The notes under the pieces: generated by a model
The model's database searches: none
Seen by the model: the letters and a program-made list of their open reading frames with translations, nothing else
Told to the model about the DNA's origin: nothing
Assembly (NCBI GenBank): GCA_015066665.1
Contig: SVNX01000020.1
Span: 1 to 44,240, forward strand
DNA length: 44,240 nucleotides
Source of the DNA: Ruminococcus sp.
Lineage (GTDB): Bacteria; Bacillota; Clostridia; Oscillospirales; Ruminococcaceae
Direction: 5' to 3'
Program-made: the position numbers and the translations under genes
Shown: positions 23,771 through 32,063 of the stretch, one piece after another
Layout: each line of letters opens with the position of its first letter
Numbering within the stretch: position 1 is the stretch's first letter

Positions 23771-25688
23771 ATTCAAGTTCAAATGCACCGGTATACAACC
23801 GATAGTAATTGCCTCGCTGGGCAATCAGCTCATCATGGCTGCCCTTTTCAATGATATGTCCATGGTCAAGCACCATGATCACATCGGAATTTTGTACCGT
23901 TGACAGACGATGTGCAATCACAAACACTGTTCTGCCTTTCATCAGGCCATCCATACCCTTCTGCACAAGTGCTTCGGTTCGGGTGTCGATGCTTGAAGTG
24001 GCCTCGTCCAGAATCATTACGGGCGGGTCGGCGACCGCAGCTCTCGCAATCGAAATCAGCTGACGCTGACCCTGCGACAGACCTGAGCCGTCACCCTCCA
24101 GCACGGTCTGGTAGCCGTCGGGGAGCATCTCGATGAAACCGTGGGCATTGGCGAGCTTTGCAGCGGCGATACATTCCTCATCGGTGGCATCGAGTCTGCC
24201 GTAGCGGATGTTGTCCATCACGGTACCCGTGAACAGGTTGACATCCTGCAGTACCACGCCAAGACTCCGGCGGAGGTCGCTCTTTTTGATCTTATTGATG
24301 TTGATGTCATCGTAACGAATCTTGCCGTCGGCGATATCGTAAAAACGGTTGATGAGGTTCGTGATGGTCGTTTTACCGGCACCTGTAGCACCGACAAAGG
24401 CCACCTTCTGACCGGGCTCGGCATAGAGACTGATATTATGCAGGACGATCTTCTCCTCCACATAACCAAAGTCCACATCAAAGAAACGCACATCGCCCTG
24501 CATGGGGGTGTAGGTAATCGTGCCGTCCCCGTGGGGATGCTTCCACGCCCAGAGGCCTGTACGGTGATCCGCTTCTGTCAGCTCGCCCTCACGGTACTCG
24601 GCATTGACCAGCGTCACATAGCCCTCATCCGGCTCCGGTTCTTCATCAAGAAGATCGAAGATCCGCTCTGCACCGGCCAGCGCCATTACCACAGCATTCA
24701 CCTGCTGGGCAATCTGCGTCACGGGCATATTGAAGGTCTTACTCAACTGAAGGAACGCCACAATGCCGCCCAGCTCCAGTCCGGAGATGCCGTTCACAGC
24801 AAGGAACCCACCGAAAATGGCGATCAAAGCATATTGCAGATGGCCGAGATTGCCCATGATGGGCATGAGGATGTTGGCAAATTTATTGGCCTGTGTGGCA
24901 TTTGTGCACAGCTCATCATTGAGCTTGTCGAAATCATTTTTAGCCTTTTCCTCGTGACAGAAGACCTTGATGACCTTCTGGCCCTCGATCATTTCCTCGA
25001 TATAGCCGTTGACATCACCGATGGATTTCTGCTGCTTGGCGAAATACTTTGCACTCTTGCCGCCGATTGTACCGGCCACAAACATCATCACAGCCACGGT
25101 CAGCAGCACAAACAGTGTCATCGGAATGCTGGTCACGATCATTGCTGTCAGTACGGAAACGATGGTGATCGCCGAAGAGAAGACCTGCGGAATACTCTGG
25201 GAAACCATCTGACGGAGCGTGTCGGTATCGTTTGTATATCGGCTCATCAGCTCACCATGCGTATGGGTATCGAAATACCGCAGCGGCAGCTTCTGCATAT
25301 GGGTGAACATCTCATCACGCACACGCTTCTGTACGCCCTGTGAAATGCCGACCATCAGAAAATTATGCAGCCATGTGGAAATCATACCGATCAGGTAGAC
25401 AAGGGCCATGGTACTGAGTGCACGGATCAGACCCGAAAAATCCGTATTGTTCTCACGCAGCATGGGGGTGATGTAGTCATCGATCAGCGTTTCAAGGAAC
25501 ACCGAACCAATGACGCCTGCCACGGAACTGAACACGATGCATACCAGAACAAGTGCAAACTGCACCTTAAACCTGAACAGATAGGAAAGCAGACGCTTGA
25601 AGGTTTTCTTGGCATCCTTTGCACCTTTTCCGGGCATGCCGGCAGGCATGCGGCCACGGCCGCCGGGCATTCTGTTAGGACCTGCCAT
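23769..25688 (-). CDS. ABC exporter half-transporter, catalytically complete (BmrD/LmrD-like)
   Basis: A protein of 639 residues with an N-terminal six-helix exporter domain (about 35-340) and an ATPase domain. The N-terminus carries a Gly/Pro/Met-rich extension. An insertion of about 45 residues between the two domains, including an AWKHPHGDG segment, is like that of LmrD/BmrD-type subunits. The ATPase has GATGAGKTT near residue 430, LSQGQRQ near 535, and ILDEATSS with the catalytic glutamate. It pairs with the gene upstream, which has Asp instead, so the two should form a heterodimer with one active site. It overlaps that gene by 14 bases. Likely cargo: drugs, lipids or peptides, under control of the MarR regulator. 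Confidence 0.92.
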   Translation of the reverse strand: MAGPNRMPGGRGRMPAGMPGKGAKDAKKTFKRLLSYLFRFKVQFALVLVCIVFSSVAGVIGSVFLETLIDDYITPMLRENNTDFSGLIRALSTMALVYLIGMISTWLHNFLMVGISQGVQKRVRDEMFTHMQKLPLRYFDTHTHGELMSRYTNDTDTLRQMVSQSIPQVFSSAITIVSVLTAMIVTSIPMTLFVLLTVAVMMFVAGTIGGKSAKYFAKQQKSIGDVNGYIEEMIEGQKVIKVFCHEEKAKNDFDKLNDELCTNATQANKFANILMPIMGNLGHLQYALIAIFGGFLAVNGISGLELGGIVAFLQLSKTFNMPVTQIAQQVNAVVMALAGAERIFDLLDEEPEPDEGYVTLVNAEYREGELTEADHRTGLWAWKHPHGDGTITYTPMQGDVRFFDVDFGYVEEKIVLHNISLYAEPGQKVAFVGATGAGKTTITNLINRFYDIADGKIRYDDININKIKKSDLRRSLGVVLQDVNLFTGTVMDNIRYGRLDATDEECIAAAKLANAHGFIEMLPDGYQTVLEGDGSGLSQGQRQLISIARAAVADPPVMILDEATSSIDTRTEALVQKGMDGLMKGRTVFVIAHRLSTVQNSDVIMVLDHGHIIEKGSHDELIAQRGNYYRLYTGAFELE

Positions 25689-27423
25689 CTTCGTCCCCTC
25701 CCTTCATCTGCGATGTATACACTTCACGATAGATCTCATTGGTCTTGAGCAATGTATCGTGCGTGCCCACAGCATCCACACAGCCGTCATTCATGACAAT
25801 GATCTGGTCAGCGTCTTCCACGGAGGAGATGCGCTGGGCGATAATAAACTTGGTGGTATCCGGAATTTCCTCACGGAACGCCTTGCGGATGAGGGCATCC
25901 GTTCTGGTATCCACCGCACTTGTGGAATCGTCCAGAATGAGAATCTTCGGCTTTTTGAGCAAGGCTCTGGCAATGCAGAGACGCTGCTTCTGTCCGCCGG
26001 ACACATTGCGGCCGCCCTGTTCGATGTGGGTATCATATCCATCGGGGAACTCTCTGATGAAACCGTCAGCCTGTGCAAGCTCGCAGGCGTGGATCAGCTC
26101 TTCATCGGTCGCATCGGGATTGCCCCAGCGGAGATTCTCCTTGATTGTGCCGGAGAAGAGAACGTTCTTCTGCAGAACCATGGCAACGCTGTCACGGAGC
26201 ACTTCCAGATCGTACTCACGGACATTCCGTCCGCCGACTCTGACTTCGCCCTTTGTGACGTCGTAAAGACGGGGAATCATCTGTACCAGTGTGGACTTGG
26301 CACTGCCCGTTCCACCGATGATGCCGATGGTCTGACCGGATGCAATCTTCAGATTCACATCACGGAGGCAGGGCTTGCCGGATTTATCGGAATAACTGAA
26401 CTCAACACCGGAAAATTCCACGGAGCCGTCCGGTACTTCTGTCACAGGTGCTTCCGGATTGGTAATTGTCGGTGCTTCCTCCAGAATCTCCACAATTCGC
26501 TCTGCCGATGCCTTGGACATGGTGATCATGACCAGAATCATAGACAGCATCATCAGGCTCATCAGAATCTGCATGACATAGGTGAACAGGCTTGTAAGAT
26601 CGCCGGTGGTCATTTCCGTACCGCCGCTCAAGACGATCATACGGGCACCCACCCAGGAAATCAGGAGCATGCAGCCATAGGAACACAGCTGCATCAGCGG
26701 GCCGTTGAAGGCAAGCAGACGCTCAGCCTTGCAGAAATCGTCATGAATCTTCCGGGAGACTTCTTTGAACTTCTGTTCCTCGTAATCCTCACGGACGAAG
26801 GATTTCACCACGCGGATGCCGTAGAGATTCTCCTGCACAACGCGGTTGAGCTTATCATAGGTCTTGAATACGCGGATGAAAATGGGATGGGCATGGGTGA
26901 TGATCAGACCCAGACCAATCGCCAGAACCGGTACGGCCAGCAGGAACACAAGCGCTGCCTTTGCATTGATGGTAAAGGCCATCACAATGGAGCTGATGAG
27001 CATGAAGGGGCTGCGCACCGCTGTGCGGATGATCATCTGATAGGCGTTCTGCAGATTCGTCACGTCCGTTGTCAGACGGGTGACAATGCTGGCTGTGGAG
27101 AATTTATCGATGTTGAAGAACGAGAAATTCTGCACGTTGTAGAACATATCCTGGCGCAGGTTTCTGGCGAAGCCCGCAGAACCCGAGGCGGCATATTTGC
27201 CGGCCAGTGCACCGCATGCCAGTGACAGCACACAGCAGATCACAAGGACAATGCCCATTTTTGTCACATACCCCATATCCCCCACATTGATGCCATGGTC
27301 GATGATCTTACCCATAATCCAAGGCATAAAGACCTCAAGGACAACCTCACCGCTGACAATGAGGGGGGCGAGGATGGAATCCTTTTTGTATTGCCGCACG
27401 GACTGCAGCAAGCGTTTCAGCAT
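25675..27423 (-). CDS. ABC exporter half-transporter with degenerate ATPase site (BmrC/LmrC-like)
   Basis: A protein of 582 residues: six membrane helices (about 15-310) and one ATPase domain. Walker A is GGTGSAKST near 366-374, with Ala in place of the usual Gly before Lys. The signature is VSGGQKQR near 470. Walker B ends LILDDSTSAVD, so an aspartate takes the place of the catalytic glutamate. This is the known non-canonical site of heterodimeric exporters such as BmrCD, LmrCD and TM287/288. AAGGAGG precedes the start. It lies 12 bases after marR and overlaps the second half-transporter, forming one operon. Confidence 0.93.
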   Translation of the reverse strand: MLKRLLQSVRQYKKDSILAPLIVSGEVVLEVFMPWIMGKIIDHGINVGDMGYVTKMGIVLVICCVLSLACGALAGKYAASGSAGFARNLRQDMFYNVQNFSFFNIDKFSTASIVTRLTTDVTNLQNAYQMIIRTAVRSPFMLISSIVMAFTINAKAALVFLLAVPVLAIGLGLIITHAHPIFIRVFKTYDKLNRVVQENLYGIRVVKSFVREDYEEQKFKEVSRKIHDDFCKAERLLAFNGPLMQLCSYGCMLLISWVGARMIVLSGGTEMTTGDLTSLFTYVMQILMSLMMLSMILVMITMSKASAERIVEILEEAPTITNPEAPVTEVPDGSVEFSGVEFSYSDKSGKPCLRDVNLKIASGQTIGIIGGTGSAKSTLVQMIPRLYDVTKGEVRVGGRNVREYDLEVLRDSVAMVLQKNVLFSGTIKENLRWGNPDATDEELIHACELAQADGFIREFPDGYDTHIEQGGRNVSGGQKQRLCIARALLKKPKILILDDSTSAVDTRTDALIRKAFREEIPDTTKFIIAQRISSVEDADQIIVMNDGCVDAVGTHDTLLKTNEIYREVYTSQMKGGDEDGRS

Positions 27424-27435
27424 AAATCTACCTCC

Positions 27436-27873
27436 TTATTGATTCAGGTTGTCTTTAATTTTTTGAATCACCCGCAGGAATACTTCCATTTCCTCCTTGG
27501 TGATGCCTGCGCTCAGACGTTCTTCGAATGCTTCAATGCAGGCACGGCCCTGCAGATGCATATCCTCGCCGCGGGATGTCAGTACAATCCGCTTCATCCT
27601 GGCGTCGTGCTTGGCGGGGATACGCAGGATGATACCGTTCTTTTCCATCAGCTGCAGCGTCTGCGTGACGGTGGAACGACGGATCTTGAATTGCTCCTCC
27701 AGTTCCCGCTGATATACTTCCCTGTCCCGATTGCGGTACAAAAAGCCGATGATTCGGCAATGATTGGCCGTCGCGGCGTCATGTGCATGCGGAGACATGA
27801 CCTTATCCACCTCACGACGGATCAGATTGGAGAGCGTTTTGATCTCGAATCCGATGTGTTTCTGTGCGTCCAT
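27436..27873 (-). CDS. MarR-family transcriptional regulator of the ABC exporter operon
   Basis: A protein of 145 residues with the winged-helix layout of MarR. Recognition helix region: IRRSTVTQTLQLMEKNGII; the wing carries the basic DARMKRIVLT, equal to the DxRxxxxxLT hallmark. MarR proteins act as dimers that leave DNA on binding small ligands. AAGGAGG lies just before the start at 27873. It is the first gene of the marR-ABC-ABC operon, and a perfect 16-bp palindrome next to its -10 is the probable operator, which suggests self-repression and ligand-induced export. Confidence 0.93.
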   Translation of the reverse strand: MDAQKHIGFEIKTLSNLIRREVDKVMSPHAHDAATANHCRIIGFLYRNRDREVYQRELEEQFKIRRSTVTQTLQLMEKNGIILRIPAKHDARMKRIVLTSRGEDMHLQGRACIEAFEERLSAGITKEEMEVFLRVIQKIKDNLNQ

Positions 27874-27886
27874 ATGTCCTCCTTTT

Positions 27887-27902
27887 TGTTAGACTTCTAA
27901 CA
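27887..27902. promoter_or_regulatory. Palindromic operator for the MarR regulator
   Basis: TGTTAGAAGTCTAACA (minus-strand reading) is two perfect 7-base arms around AG. It abuts the -10 element and covers the transcription start of the marR-ABC operon, where a bound dimer would block RNA polymerase. Confidence 0.75.
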
Positions 27903-27930
27903 TTATAGCACGCATTCCACATCTTGTCAA
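27902..27930 (-). promoter_or_regulatory. Promoter of the marR-ABC operon
   Basis: The minus strand has TTGACA (27925-27930), a 17-base spacer and TATAAT (27902-27907) preceded by TGC. Confidence 0.9.
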
Positions 27931-27971
27931 GGGGCGTCGGGAAGTTTCATGGAATGTACACATTACCGCAT

Positions 27972-27999
27972 AAAAAACAGCCCCTGAGGGCTGTTTTTT
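27972..27999 (-). terminator. Terminator of the small lipoprotein gene
   Basis: A perfect 12-bp stem AAAAAACAGCCC/GGGCTGTTTTTT has a four-base loop and lies one base beyond the stop codon. It gives a T-run on either strand. Confidence 0.92.
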
Positions 28000-28000
28000 G

Positions 28001-28576
28001 TTATTTTGTGGCAAGGGACAGATCCGCATCCGTCAGCGTCACCGTGATACGGGAGCCGCGGTCGGTCGTCTTGGGGGTATAGTGCAGCTGAATCTCCTTG
28101 AACTCCGGATTCACCTCTGCAGCAAGATAGCCGGTGAAGGACTCGCCGGGCGCAATTTCCGCCTTGAATGGCTCCTCCCCCTTGAAGTTGTAGAACTTCT
28201 GCATTACGGGGATGGTGAAGCACTCGTTGGCCTCCTGATAAGTACCATCCACTGTCAGGCTGAAATTGTTGAGGTAATTGGTCACAACCGTTTCTTCGGA
28301 CTTGTTCTCGATGGTCACCTGGAAAAATACAGCCTTGAGGCCAGTGCTTTCCATTGTAATCTGGGGATCCTCAAAAGAATCCACCGTCATGGTCATATTA
28401 CCAAAGGAAGCGGACTCACCGGGATTGGCAGTGATCTCCTCATATACGGGCTCTGTGGGCTTGGGATCCTCGGGAAGAGCAGAGAGGGAATTATTGCTCG
28501 GCGTATGGGCGCCGCAGCCTGTTGCGGCCACTGTCAAGGCACAAAGCAGTGCACATAATGTCTTCTTGAACTTCAT
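28001..28576 (-). CDS. Small lipoprotein with DUF4352-like domain
   Basis: A protein of 191 residues. Signal peptide of the lipoprotein type: Lys-rich start, hydrophobic core, then AATGC, with the modified cysteine near residue 21. After a Ser/Pro/Glu linker, residues about 60-190 look like a beta-sandwich of the DUF4352/TEFB type (VFFQVTIENKSEETV is the usual conserved strand). Such proteins sit on the outer face of the membrane; their roles are mostly unknown. The start at 28576 is odd: the only good site, AAGGAGG, is about 30 bases upstream, separated by a small hairpin, while TCAGG is the only nearby match. It has its own promoter and terminator. Confidence 0.78.
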   Translation of the reverse strand: MKFKKTLCALLCALTVAATGCGAHTPSNNSLSALPEDPKPTEPVYEEITANPGESASFGNMTMTVDSFEDPQITMESTGLKAVFFQVTIENKSEETVVTNYLNNFSLTVDGTYQEANECFTIPVMQKFYNFKGEEPFKAEIAPGESFTGYLAAEVNPEFKEIQLHYTPKTTDRGSRITVTLTDADLSLATK

Positions 28577-28633
28577 ATAAACCTGATCCGCAGAAACTCT
28601 GCGAATCCTCCTTTCACGCATCATTGTAGTATC

Positions 28634-28662
28634 ATTATATCATATTCTTTCGGTTTTGGCAA
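28634..28662 (-). promoter_or_regulatory. Promoter of the small lipoprotein gene
   Basis: The minus strand has TTGCCA (28657-28662), a 17-base spacer and TATAAT (28634-28639) preceded by TGA. Confidence 0.82.
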
Positions 28663-28693
28663 GGGGTTTGCAGAAATATTCCGTTCTGCATAT

Positions 28694-28725
28694 AAAAAAG
28701 CACATCCGTCCGGAAACGGATGTGC
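28694..28725 (-). terminator. Terminator of tadA
   Basis: A perfect 10-bp stem GCACATCCGT/ACGGATGTGC (28700-28709, 28716-28725) is followed on the minus strand by six T, five bases beyond the stop. Confidence 0.9.
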
Positions 28726-28729
28726 CGGT

Positions 28730-29212
28730 TTATCCTTCGGTTTTCTTCGCACGGCGTGAAGCACGCAGCGTCCGGAAGAATGCGGTCAGAATGCCGCTGC
28801 ATTCCTCCTGCAGCAGTCCGCCTTCAACAGCTGGGCTGTAATTATAGGGCAGCTCAAACATCTGCTCGACAGAGCATGCTGCACCGCTTTTGGGGTCAAA
28901 TGCCCCGAAATAGACCTCATCGATCCGAGCCTGAATGATGGCACCGCTGCACATCGGGCAGGGTTCCAGCGTCACATACAACGCACAGTCCGGCAGCCGC
29001 CAGCCGCCAAGCTTCCGGCAGGCCGCATCGATCGCCATGATTTCGGCATGGGCGAGAGCATGTCTGTCCGTCTCACGGCGGTTATACCCTTCACCGATGA
29101 TCTCGCCGGTCGAACGCCGGACAACCACGGCTCCCACGGGTACTTCACCAAGATCCGCTGCCTGCTGCGCAAGTTCCAGCGCCCTGCGCATGTAAAATGC
29201 ATGTTCCTCCAT
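28730..29212 (-). CDS. tadA: tRNA-specific adenosine deaminase
   Basis: A protein of 160 residues. It converts adenosine 34 of tRNA-Arg(ACG) to inosine. The zinc-dependent deaminase site is complete: HAE (H55, catalytic E57) and PCPMC (C85, C88), with the preceding GEVPVGAVVV strand typical of TadA. Length matches bacterial TadA. GGAGG lies close to the start at 29212. It follows the CPBP-like gene by 12 bases and is the last gene of that transcript. Confidence 0.95.
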   Translation of the reverse strand: MEEHAFYMRRALELAQQAADLGEVPVGAVVVRRSTGEIIGEGYNRRETDRHALAHAEIMAIDAACRKLGGWRLPDCALYVTLEPCPMCSGAIIQARIDEVYFGAFDPKSGAACSVEQMFELPYNYSPAVEGGLLQEECSGILTAFFRTLRASRRAKKTEG

Positions 29213-29224
29213 GGCACCTCCCGA

Positions 29225-30367
29225 TCAAAGCATCACGGACGAGATCACAATCAGCATCAGACTGACAATGATCAGGCTCAGCATGGGCAGGGACAGGAAG
29301 AACGCAGCCGCTTTATCATACCACTTGAGATATGTCACATTATTGTTCACATTCTTGCCGGAGCGGTATCTCTGGTGAAGCAGATAGGCACCGGTAATCA
29401 GGCAGATCAGACATGGCAGCAGGATCAGAAGCCACCAGTGAACTGAATACAGTCCATCCGTGCTTTCCCAGTAATACAGGGCAAACATGTAGATTTCATG
29501 AATGATGTGGAGCAGCACCGCCGTCCAGAAGCTGCCTGAGCTGACCACGAAAATGGAAAAGATCAGTGTCATGATGCCAATTCTGAGTGCATCCTGCGGG
29601 GCATGGGACAACAATGCCGCAATCAACGAGACAACATAAATCGCAAAATAGTCACCAAACTGCCGCAGAACCTGGAACATGCTGCCGTGAAGCAGCAGCT
29701 CTGCCGCAAACGGAATAATCAGAAGGCTCATGATCAAATGCAGTAAAAGCTGAAAATTGCCTGCATCCGCAGCACTTGACAGCATCCTGTATTTTTCGAG
29801 CTCCGCCGAGCGTGACACACAAAAGAGACCAAGCAGCACGCTGAACAGCATCGTGATACAGATGCCAAGCAGCAGCTCCTTTGGGCGCTGCAGTTTCATC
29901 GGGTGACTGACCCGCCGAGGCAGCCGCAATGCAATACCGATCACAAGTGCCGGCACAAGATACTTCAGCAGATTAACTGCAGCAGAGACATAAAAGACAT
30001 ACTTCCCGTCCCCGTACAGATACGAACCAAGGAACATCACTTCAATGTCCAGATTCATGTGATTCATAATGAACACAATCACCTTGTCCAGCACATTCTC
30101 CAGCACAAGATAAAGAACCAGCGCCGAACCAATCAGAAAGCCCAGCCGTCTGAGCGCAGTATGCTCTACGGACGCAGGTGTCTCCTTCAGGATCGACATA
30201 TCTTCGGAAAAGGACGATTCCTTCAGATCTTTTATAAAAGAAAATGCATAGTGATTCTGCGGCTTACGCCGCCAGTCGCGGAACTGTGTCCGGTATTGCT
30301 CCGACTGATTGGGATATACCGAGGCTTCTACGACATCAATTTTTCTGATTTCACCGGACTCCTGCAT
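29225..30367 (-). CDS. CPBP-like intramembrane protease family protein, motifs degenerate
   Basis: A protein of 380 residues. A polar N-terminus of about 75 residues is followed by some eight membrane helices. The central part resembles the CPBP (ABI, Rce1-like) domain: PFAAELLLHGSMFQVLR stands where EExxFRG is expected, SHAPQD is near motif 2, and HIIHEIYMF is near motif 3. The first motif keeps one glutamate but lacks the second Glu and the Arg, so proteolysis is doubtful. GGGGGGAG lies just before the start. It is the first gene of a two-gene unit with tadA. It could be a membrane protease relative used in peptide maturation or immunity, but nothing nearby supports this. Confidence 0.7.
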   Translation of the reverse strand: MQESGEIRKIDVVEASVYPNQSEQYRTQFRDWRRKPQNHYAFSFIKDLKESSFSEDMSILKETPASVEHTALRRLGFLIGSALVLYLVLENVLDKVIVFIMNHMNLDIEVMFLGSYLYGDGKYVFYVSAAVNLLKYLVPALVIGIALRLPRRVSHPMKLQRPKELLLGICITMLFSVLLGLFCVSRSAELEKYRMLSSAADAGNFQLLLHLIMSLLIIPFAAELLLHGSMFQVLRQFGDYFAIYVVSLIAALLSHAPQDALRIGIMTLIFSIFVVSSGSFWTAVLLHIIHEIYMFALYYWESTDGLYSVHWWLLILLPCLICLITGAYLLHQRYRSGKNVNNNVTYLKWYDKAAAFFLSLPMLSLIIVSLMLIVISSVML

Positions 30368-30409
30368 CTTCTCCCCCCTTACATCTATGAATTTTTTCTA
30401 TATATCTTT

Positions 30410-30415
30410 ATTATA
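30410..30415 (-). promoter_or_regulatory. Extended -10 of the CPBP-tadA transcript
   Basis: TATAAT preceded by TGTGA on the minus strand; no good -35 hexamer is found at 16-18 bases. The start codon lies about 36 bases beyond the likely transcription start. The rest of the 405-base gap 30368-30772 is AT-rich and holds the promoter and leader of the next gene. Confidence 0.5.
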
Positions 30416-30635
30416 TCACATATTTTTCCATGGAATATCCACTATAGAAAAACATTTTATGAAGTTTTGGTAAATAAAATCTTTCACAACCGTGAATATG
30501 TCTGATGTTTTTTCGTGAAAATCCCAGAATTACCGACAAAACCCGATTTCGCATGAATTTTCGACCAAATTTGTACTATTTGTATATTCTAAGTTATTTT
30601 CATAGCAGAATTTTAAAAAAATAAACAAAAAGTAA

Positions 30636-30664
30636 TTGACGAAACAAGAAAAATATGATATAAT
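30636..30664 (+). promoter_or_regulatory. Promoter of the cohesin-like/BIG2/dockerin gene
   Basis: TTGACG (30636-30641), a 17-base spacer and TATAAT (30659-30664) preceded by TGA. It gives a leader of about 100 bases. Confidence 0.82.
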
Positions 30665-30711
30665 AGGTATAGAATTCAACACCTGCTGGGCGGTTTTTTT
30701 GTTCAAAGCTG

Positions 30712-30751
30712 ACAGATGCTGCAAAAAACGACTGCCATCGGCGGTATCTGT
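30712..30751 (+). promoter_or_regulatory. Structured leader element of unknown kind
   Basis: ACAGAT (30712-30717) can pair with ATCTGT (30746-30751). The inner hairpin ACTGCC-ATC-GGCGGT (30731-30745) stacks directly on the 3' strand, and an A-rich single-stranded stretch (30718-30730) lies on the 5' side. A short GC patch ending in seven T (30692-30710) precedes it. The start codon's AAGGAGG follows within ten bases. It does not fit a riboswitch consensus that I know. Confidence 0.35.
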
Positions 30752-30772
30752 ATAGAAAAGGAGGTTCCGGTT

Positions 30773-31996
30773 ATGAATTTAGTTTCATGTTTGAAATCGT
30801 TTTCGGCTGCCATCTGCGCAGCAGTACTTGGACTGACAGCAACCGGGATCGGAACACTCCCGGCTGAGGCTTCTGAAAGCACGGCACTGACGATTTCGGA
30901 AGTGCGTATTACAGAAGGCATCACAGAAGTAGCTGTGGATGTCACGATCGAAAACAATACGGATGGTTTTCTGGCCACATCATTCGGCATCGCTTATGAT
31001 ACAAGGCTGACATTCGACGAACTGGAATACGGCAATCGGGCCGGCATGACACATTATTATGCAAGCAATCCTTCCAAGGGCATTCTCTGGTTCAGCGGTG
31101 CGTCCGGTACGCCTTCCACTGTGGCCAACACAGATGAGGAAGTCATGTTCACCCTGAAGTTCACACTTCCCGAAAACAAAGCGATGGGCGATTACTATTC
31201 CGTGAATTTTTTCTGGAATGCACAGGACAACACGCAGGCCTACTGGTATCTGGATGACCATACCAATATCATCGGAAACATCCAGAGCCATGCCAAAAGC
31301 GGCGGCATCTCATTCCCAGACCCCAATGCACCTGTGCTGAGTCATAATTCCATTTCGCTTGGTATCGGCACCAGCAAAACCATTTCCATCACCAACTGCG
31401 ACTCCGTCAGCTGGTTCTCCGACAACACAAGTATTGCAGTAATTGAGAACGGTACGATCACGGGTATCGCTGAGGGTATATGTTATGTATATGCCTTCAC
31501 CGGCACGGAGATGCTCTCCTGTAAGGTAACGGTTTCGGAAGAAGCGACCTACAACATCACAGAGACGGATGTCATCTACATCAGGGATCCCGATCAGAAA
31601 GTACAGCTGCTCTATCCGGATAACACCCTCAATGTCACATGGATGTCCGACAACACGAGCGTTGTGACTGTAGCAAGTGACGGTCTTCTCACAGTCATCG
31701 GCAACGGCGTGGCAACCATTTATGCCACCTGCAACGGCGACATCCAGACCACGCGTGTCATTGTAGAGATTCCCGAACCTGTGGAAGGGCTCTGCGGTGA
31801 TGTCAATCAGGACGGCATCGTCAGCATTGTGGATGTCATCCAGATCAACCGGACGATTCTTGGCAGCGAGACGCTGACAACGGAACAGCAGGCTCTTGCC
31901 GATGCGTATCAGGACGGCACGGTCACCTCAAAGGACAGCCTGACCATTCTCAAGCATCTGGTTTCCCTGATTGAAACGCTTCCCATCACCCCGTAA
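30773..31996 (+). CDS. Secreted cohesin-like/BIG2/BIG2/dockerin protein (adaptor scaffoldin candidate)
   Basis: A protein of 407 residues. A signal peptide ends near residue 32 (PAEA). Residues about 35-180 look like a cohesin or a cohesin-like beta-sandwich: VDVTIENNTDGFLATSFGI at the start, a GILWFSGASG strand, and TLKFTLPENKAMGDY near the end. Two BIG2-type Ig domains follow, each with the (S/T)WxSDNTSxxxV motif. The C-terminus is a dockerin with loops DVNQDG and DAYQDG. One cohesin plus one dockerin is the form of adaptor scaffoldins such as ScaC of R. flavefaciens. AAGGAGG precedes the start at 30773. It is a single-gene unit with a strong promoter and terminator. The dockerin and BIG2 calls are firm; the cohesin call is moderate. 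Confidence 0.78.
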   Translation: MNLVSCLKSFSAAICAAVLGLTATGIGTLPAEASESTALTISEVRITEGITEVAVDVTIENNTDGFLATSFGIAYDTRLTFDELEYGNRAGMTHYYASNPSKGILWFSGASGTPSTVANTDEEVMFTLKFTLPENKAMGDYYSVNFFWNAQDNTQAYWYLDDHTNIIGNIQSHAKSGGISFPDPNAPVLSHNSISLGIGTSKTISITNCDSVSWFSDNTSIAVIENGTITGIAEGICYVYAFTGTEMLSCKVTVSEEATYNITETDVIYIRDPDQKVQLLYPDNTLNVTWMSDNTSVVTVASDGLLTVIGNGVATIYATCNGDIQTTRVIVEIPEPVEGLCGDVNQDGIVSIVDVIQINRTILGSETLTTEQQALADAYQDGTVTSKDSLTILKHLVSLIETLPITP

Positions 31997-32010
31997 ATTC
32001 AGATTCACAC

Positions 32011-32046
32011 AATCCCATGCAGAAACTGTTCTGCATGGGATTTTTT
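32011..32046 (+). terminator. Terminator of the cohesin-like/dockerin gene
   Basis: A perfect 13-bp stem (32011-32023 with 32030-32042) has a six-base loop and is followed by a T-run. Confidence 0.93.
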
Positions 32047-32063
32047 GTCCCTGTTCTGTCTAA

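Noticed and set aside
30690-30765. A cyclic-di-GMP (GEMM) riboswitch
   Set aside because: The conserved GEMM core and tetraloop-receptor pieces do not line up, so only an unnamed leader structure is reported.
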